Shown here piece after piece: positions 60,452-64,000 of a stretch of DNA of 64,000 bases (the stretch's first letter is position 1; every line of letters starts with the position of its first letter). Origin of the DNA: an uncultured Rhodospirillaceae bacterium. Its GTDB lineage: Bacteria > Pseudomonadota > Alphaproteobacteria > Rhodospirillales > Casp-alpha2. The DNA lies in contig CAJWCU010000003.1 in assembly GCA_913030825.1 (NCBI GenBank), positions 1 to 64,000 of the forward strand, in the 5' to 3' direction. Below the pieces are notes generated by a model. That model was not told the origin of the DNA and did not search any database. It saw only the letters and a program-made list of their open reading frames with translations. The position numbers and the translations under genes were made by a program.

Positions 60452-61210
60452 ATGTCTGACGTCCGGGTCATCGCGCGTCTCGACATCAAAAGCGAGAACG
60501 TCATCAAGGGCATCCACCTTGAAGGCCTGCGGGTCGTCGGCAAACCGGGGGAGTTGGCCCATAAATACTACTCCGAAGGCGTCGACGAACTTCTGTTCAT
60601 GGACGTCGTGGCCTCGTTGTACGAACGCAACAGCATCCTGCCTATCGTGCAGGACGCGGCGCGCGACATCTTCGTGCCGATGACGGTCGGCGGCGGCATC
60701 CGCACGCTCGACGATATCAAGGCGGTTCTCCGCAGCGGCGCCGACAAGGTCGCGATCAACACCGCGGCGACCAACCGGCCCGAGTTTCTGACCGAGGCGG
60801 CCGAGACCTTCGGCAGCCAATGCATCGTGCTGTCCGTCGAAGCCATCAAGCGCGGGCAGGGACATTGGGAAGTGATGACCGACAACGGCCGCGAGAAGAC
60901 GGGCCGCAACGTCATCGAATGGATCTCCGAGGCGGAATCCCGGGGTATCGGCGAAGTGTTGATTACCTCCGTCGATACGGAAGGCACCGAGAACGGTTTC
61001 GATATCGACCTGATCCAGTCGGTCGCCCGAGCAACGACGGTTCCGGTCATCGCCTGCGGCGGCGCCGGCACTGCCGACCATATCGCCGAGGTGATCGAGG
61101 CGACGAAGGTTAGCGCCCTGGCCTGCGCCTCAATCCTTCACTACAACAAATGCGATCTGGCGACGATCAAGCGGCGCCTACGCGATTTGGGATGCGCGGT
61201 GCGGCCATGA
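60452..61210 (+). CDS. hisF2: HisF-like amidotransferase cyclase subunit, acetamidino-sugar type (HisF2)
   Basis: 252 residues, TIM barrel of the HisF family: RVIARLDIKSENVIKG (Asp11, Lys19), VGGGIRTLDDIK, GADKVAINTAA and GGAGTADHIAEV. The ammonia-gate residues Arg5, Glu46, Lys99 and Glu168 are present, but the catalytic Asp130 of true HisF is Glu (SVEAIKRG). With hisH2 and a WbpG-type gene next door it should deliver ammonia rather than make imidazole glycerol phosphate. No other his gene is in the window. Its TGA overlaps the hisH2 ATG. Confidence 0.9.
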   Translation: MSDVRVIARLDIKSENVIKGIHLEGLRVVGKPGELAHKYYSEGVDELLFMDVVASLYERNSILPIVQDAARDIFVPMTVGGGIRTLDDIKAVLRSGADKVAINTAATNRPEFLTEAAETFGSQCIVLSVEAIKRGQGHWEVMTDNGREKTGRNVIEWISEAESRGIGEVLITSVDTEGTENGFDIDLIQSVARATTVPVIACGGAGTADHIAEVIEATKVSALACASILHYNKCDLATIKRRLRDLGCAVRP

Positions 61211-61824
61211 TCTGTGTCGTCGATTACGGCCGCGGGAACCTGTTCAGCATCGGCCGCGCGTTGGACGTTCTCGGCCTGGACTATTTCGTTTCCCACGATC
61301 CGGACGCCGTAGCGGCGTCTTCACGGGTGATCCTGCCCGGGGTCGGCGCCTTCGGCGACGCCATGGCGAAGATCCGCGAATTGGACATGCTGGACCCCCT
61401 GCACGAAATTGCCCGCCGCGGTGACCAGATCGTCGGTATTTGCCTCGGCGCCCAGATGCTAGCGACGCGAAGCCTGGAGTTCGGCGACCATGCTGGATTG
61501 GATCTGATCCCGGGCGAGGTCCGCCGCTTGCCGGATCCGGTAGACCCGTCAGGCACCCGGATTCCAAACATCGGCTGGCGTTGCGTCGAGGCTTGCAATG
61601 GTTACGACATGCTCGGCCAACTTGGACATGAGCCTTACTTTTATTTCGTCCATTCGTTCGGCGTCCAATGCGCCGACCCCATCGATGTTCTGGGTTCGAT
61701 CATAGTCAACGGAGAAGAGATCCCCGCGATCATTGGGTGCGACAACATCTACGGTTTCCAATTCCACCCGGAAAAAAGCGGCGCGGTAGGGTTGAGCCTA
61801 CTTGCAAAGACTTTCGGTATTTGA
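61207..61824 (+). CDS. hisH2: HisH-like glutaminase subunit (HisH2)
   Basis: 205 residues from ATG 61207 (MICVVDYGRGNLFSIGRAL). Class I glutamine amidotransferase with PGVGAFGDAM, the nucleophile in GICLGAQM (Cys ~81), and the His-Glu pair in FQFHPEKS. It releases ammonia from glutamine for the HisF2 barrel. Overlap with hisF2 (ATGA) ensures equal synthesis, and it lies 46 bases before the amidotransferase. Confidence 0.93.
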   Translation: MICVVDYGRGNLFSIGRALDVLGLDYFVSHDPDAVAASSRVILPGVGAFGDAMAKIRELDMLDPLHEIARRGDQIVGICLGAQMLATRSLEFGDHAGLDLIPGEVRRLPDPVDPSGTRIPNIGWRCVEACNGYDMLGQLGHEPYFYFVHSFGVQCADPIDVLGSIIVNGEEIPAIIGCDNIYGFQFHPEKSGAVGLSLLAKTFGI

Positions 61825-61869
61825 CCCGCCCGCCTAGGGCAGCATCCGCATAAATCAGAGAACTCAAAT

Positions 61870-63027
61870 ATGGAAAAACAAGACGTACTAAAAAAATACT
61901 CGCTGCCGAACGAAATCAAATTTTGCAAGCGATGCACCATATCGAACCAACGGCCGCGTATCACTTTCGACGAGAACGGCGTCTGCAGCGCATGCACCTA
62001 CGCCGAATTCAAGCGCACGATCGATTGGGAAGAACGCGACCGGGAATTGCGCGACCTACTCGATCAGCATCGCCGTTCGGACGGCTCCTACGACGTGATC
62101 GTCCCCTGCAGCGGCGGCAAGGACGGCAGTTACGTCGCCCATCAGCTCAAGCACGTCTACAACATGAACCCCTTGTGCGTGACCTGGGCGCCGAACATCC
62201 ATACGGATATCGGTTGGCGCAACCTTCAGGCCTTCATCGCCTCGGGTTTCGACCACATCATGGGCTCGCCGAGCGGCGCCGTGAACCGCAAGCTGATGCA
62301 TCTCGCCTTCAAGCACATGGGCGATCCGTTCCAGCCATTCATCTACGGACAGACGAATTTCCCGCGCCAAATGGCGGTCCGCTATGGCGTTCAATTGATC
62401 TTCTACGGCGAGAACGGCGAGCTGGAATACGGCGGCGACATGAAAGAGGTCAACACCTCCAAGCGCGAGTTCACCGACGACATGAAGTTCGCCTTCTCGG
62501 GAATGCCGCTGGATTTCTGGGAAGACCACGGATTGCCGTTGAAGTTGCTGCAAGCCTACCAAGGCCCAAGCTACGACGAGCTGATGTCGAACGGCACCGA
62601 ATGGCGCTACTTCGGCTACTACAAGTTCTGGGATCCGCAAGAGGCCTATTACCACGCCAAGGAACACACCGGCTTCACCGCCAATCCGGAACGCAGCGAA
62701 GGCACCTATTCGAAGTACGCCAGCCTCGACGACCAGATCGACGGGTTTCACTACTACCTTTCGTTCATCAAATTTGGGATCGGGCGCTGCACCTCCGACA
62801 GCGCGCATGAAATCCGCGACGGAAAAATCAGCCGCGAAGAAGGTATCGCCCTCGTCAAGAAATTCGACGGCGAGTTTCCGGCCAAGTATTTCCAAGTTTT
62901 CCTCGATTACGCGGACATCAGCGAAGAGGAGTTCTGGGAGGTCATCGATTGTTGGCGCGGCGACCACATCTGGACGAAGTCGGGTAACGACTGGTCCCTA
63001 CGCCGACCGGTTTGGCAAGAAGATTAA
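61870..63027 (+). CDS. N-acetyl sugar amidotransferase, WbpG/LfnA/PseA-type (PP-loop)
   Basis: 385 residues. N-terminal four-cysteine zinc site (FCKRCTISNQ...CSACTYAEF) and a PP-loop ATP pyrophosphatase motif, VPCSGGKDGSYVAHQL, with adenylation and ammonia addition expected. Family members (WbpG, LfnA, PseA) convert an N-acetyl group to an acetamidino group using ammonia channelled from HisH2/HisF2. The preceding two genes supply that pair. The likely substrate is CMP-Leg5Ac7Ac or a lipid-linked precursor, giving an acetamidino derivative such as Leg5Am7Ac. Confidence 0.93.
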   Translation: MEKQDVLKKYSLPNEIKFCKRCTISNQRPRITFDENGVCSACTYAEFKRTIDWEERDRELRDLLDQHRRSDGSYDVIVPCSGGKDGSYVAHQLKHVYNMNPLCVTWAPNIHTDIGWRNLQAFIASGFDHIMGSPSGAVNRKLMHLAFKHMGDPFQPFIYGQTNFPRQMAVRYGVQLIFYGENGELEYGGDMKEVNTSKREFTDDMKFAFSGMPLDFWEDHGLPLKLLQAYQGPSYDELMSNGTEWRYFGYYKFWDPQEAYYHAKEHTGFTANPERSEGTYSKYASLDDQIDGFHYYLSFIKFGIGRCTSDSAHEIRDGKISREEGIALVKKFDGEFPAKYFQVFLDYADISEEEFWEVIDCWRGDHIWTKSGNDWSLRRPVWQED

Positions 63028-63031
63028 GCCC

Positions 63032-63967
63032 GTGGCAATTCCTCACGGCCTAATGTTCCATCATTTCCACGATGCGGATCACGCCGCTGGGGACGGGGCG
63101 ATCAGCGGCGAGCAATTCGCCGCGATCATCGAGCACGTGGGGCGGCAGAATATTCTGGGCGCTCAGGAATGGGCTGAAAAATACCGCCGAAACGATCTTC
63201 GGGAAGGTCAATGCTGCATTACCTTCGACGACAATCTGCGCTGCCAACATGATGTCGCCCTACCGGTTCTTAAAGAATACGGCCTGACCGCGCTCTGGTT
63301 CATTTGCTCCTTGCCGTTGCGTGGAGAGCCGCTGCCGCTGGAAGTTTACCGCCACTACCGCACTGTTTGCTTCCCGACAACACAAGCCTTCTACGACCAC
63401 TTCTTTGAGGCTCTGTCCCAATCTGAATTTGCCGATCTATATGAAGAAGGCCGCAAGACTTTCGATCCCGAAACCTATCTCGCGATCTACAAGTTTTACA
63501 CGCTGGACGACCGGTTGTTCCGATATGTCCGCGACCGGGTTCTCGGCCAGTCACGTTATTACGCCTTCATGAACAGGCTTATCGCCACGTCCGGTCTCGA
63601 CCCCGATCACCTGCTCAATCATCTCTGGATGGATAGCGGCGCCTTAAAAGAACTGGCAGACGATGGCCATCTGATCGGCCTGCATTCACATCATCATCCG
63701 ACAGCGCTGGCCGACCTGAGCGTGCAAGACCAGCGCCGCGAATACGAGACGAACAAGGAAATTCTGGAAGACATAAGTGGCGCGCCCGTGAGCATCGCGT
63801 CCCATCCGAACAATTCCTACTCAACCGATACGCTGGAAATTTTGGCGGACATGGGCATCTCGCTCGCGTTCTGCTCGAACATGACCATCGGCCCGGTCGC
63901 GGGCCCGCTTCAAATTCCACGTGAAGACCATACCAACATTCTTCGCGAGATGACGGACTCCGTCTGA
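63032..63967 (+). CDS. Polysaccharide deacetylase (NodB/CE4-type)
   Basis: 311 residues from GTG 63032, 4 bases after the amidotransferase stop; the ATG at 63053 is a fallback. MFHHF near the start, CITFDDNLRCQHDV with the CE4 TFDD metal motif, and GLHSHHHPTAL (the H-S/T-x-x-x-H motif), with ASHPNNSYS further on, match the fold. The His/Asp metal ligands look complete. It could remove an N-acetyl group from a sugar in the same pathway. In LPS or nonulosonic acid loci these enzymes can act before reacylation by another group. No signal peptide, so it is probably cytoplasmic. Confidence 0.85.
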   Translation: MAIPHGLMFHHFHDADHAAGDGAISGEQFAAIIEHVGRQNILGAQEWAEKYRRNDLREGQCCITFDDNLRCQHDVALPVLKEYGLTALWFICSLPLRGEPLPLEVYRHYRTVCFPTTQAFYDHFFEALSQSEFADLYEEGRKTFDPETYLAIYKFYTLDDRLFRYVRDRVLGQSRYYAFMNRLIATSGLDPDHLLNHLWMDSGALKELADDGHLIGLHSHHHPTALADLSVQDQRREYETNKEILEDISGAPVSIASHPNNSYSTDTLEILADMGISLAFCSNMTIGPVAGPLQIPREDHTNILREMTDSV

Positions 63968-64000
63968 GCCCATTCCCATGCCCGGGCGCGAGGCGCGGCG

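Noticed and set aside
60452..61824. hisF and hisH as histidine biosynthesis genes
   Set aside because: No other his genes are nearby, catalytic Asp130 is replaced, and the WbpG-type gene follows directly. The acetamidino-sugar role fits better.
1..64000. CRISPR arrays, insertion sequences, integrase or attachment sites
   Set aside because: No regularly spaced repeats, transposase motifs or phage genes were seen; the tRNA-Thr gene has no integrase gene or duplicated 3' end beside it.

Overview
The window looks like a chromosomal segment of a high-GC alphaproteobacterium, most likely of the Rhodospirillales type. The reasons are the heme operon order hemC-hemD-mitofilin-hemY divergent from tsaD-gpsA, the small SDHAF4/DUF1674 gene, the ScfR/RamB-type regulator and the overall codon and GC use. 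No mobile element, phage gene or CRISPR array was seen.

Layout. 0-3.3 kb: the end of an SDR oxidoreductase gene, a J-domain protein and two hypothetical proteins. 3.3-7.0 kb: a leftward four-gene cassette (SxtJ-like membrane protein, DUF5989 peptide, carbamoyltransferase, SGNH hydrolase) with the gene content of sxtI-J-K-L of the saxitoxin locus. 7.2 kb: tRNA-Thr(CGU). 7.4-14.9 kb: housekeeping (hemY, a Mic60-like protein, hemD, hemC; divergent tsaD, gpsA, a YciI protein, a Rieske protein). 15-31.5 kb: acs, an MlrC-type M81 protein, a periplasmic-sensor diguanylate cyclase, an ScfR-type regulator, a ketopantoate-reductase-like protein, a MASE3-PAS-kinase-hemerythrin sensor, a leaderless solute-binding-like protein, a TPR protein, sdhAF4 and rsmB.

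29.9-47.6 kb is a first surface-glycan region: heparinase II/III, an O-antigen ligase/polymerase, a GT39 mannosyltransferase-like protein, a tandem pair of DUF2079-like membrane proteins, three radical SAM proteins (one with a B12-binding domain), another polytopic protein, an asparagine synthase and two GT2 glycosyltransferases. From about 37.6 to 48.9 kb the DNA reads visibly less GC-rich than its surroundings, which suggests import.

47.6-64 kb is a second glycan region with its own control genes: a winged-helix regulator behind a promoter overlapped by two palindromes, then a NusG/RfaH-like antiterminator, then a leader containing an ops-like GCGGTAGCATGC. Next comes a tightly packed operon. 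The first block (legF, legB, legC, a fused legG-legI, legH/neuD, ptmE) should make a CMP-legionaminic-acid-type nonulosonic acid. The second block (methyltransferase, acyl carrier protein, MaoC hydratase, GNAT-like protein, FkbH-like HAD protein) looks like an acyl-ACP decoration module. The third block (hisF2, hisH2, WbpG-type amidotransferase) should turn an acetamido into an acetamidino group, and a polysaccharide deacetylase follows. Taken together I infer a cell-surface or flagellar nonulosonic acid carrying an acetamidino group and a second, probably O-methylated or hydroxyacyl, substituent. That combination is the most interesting candidate system here.
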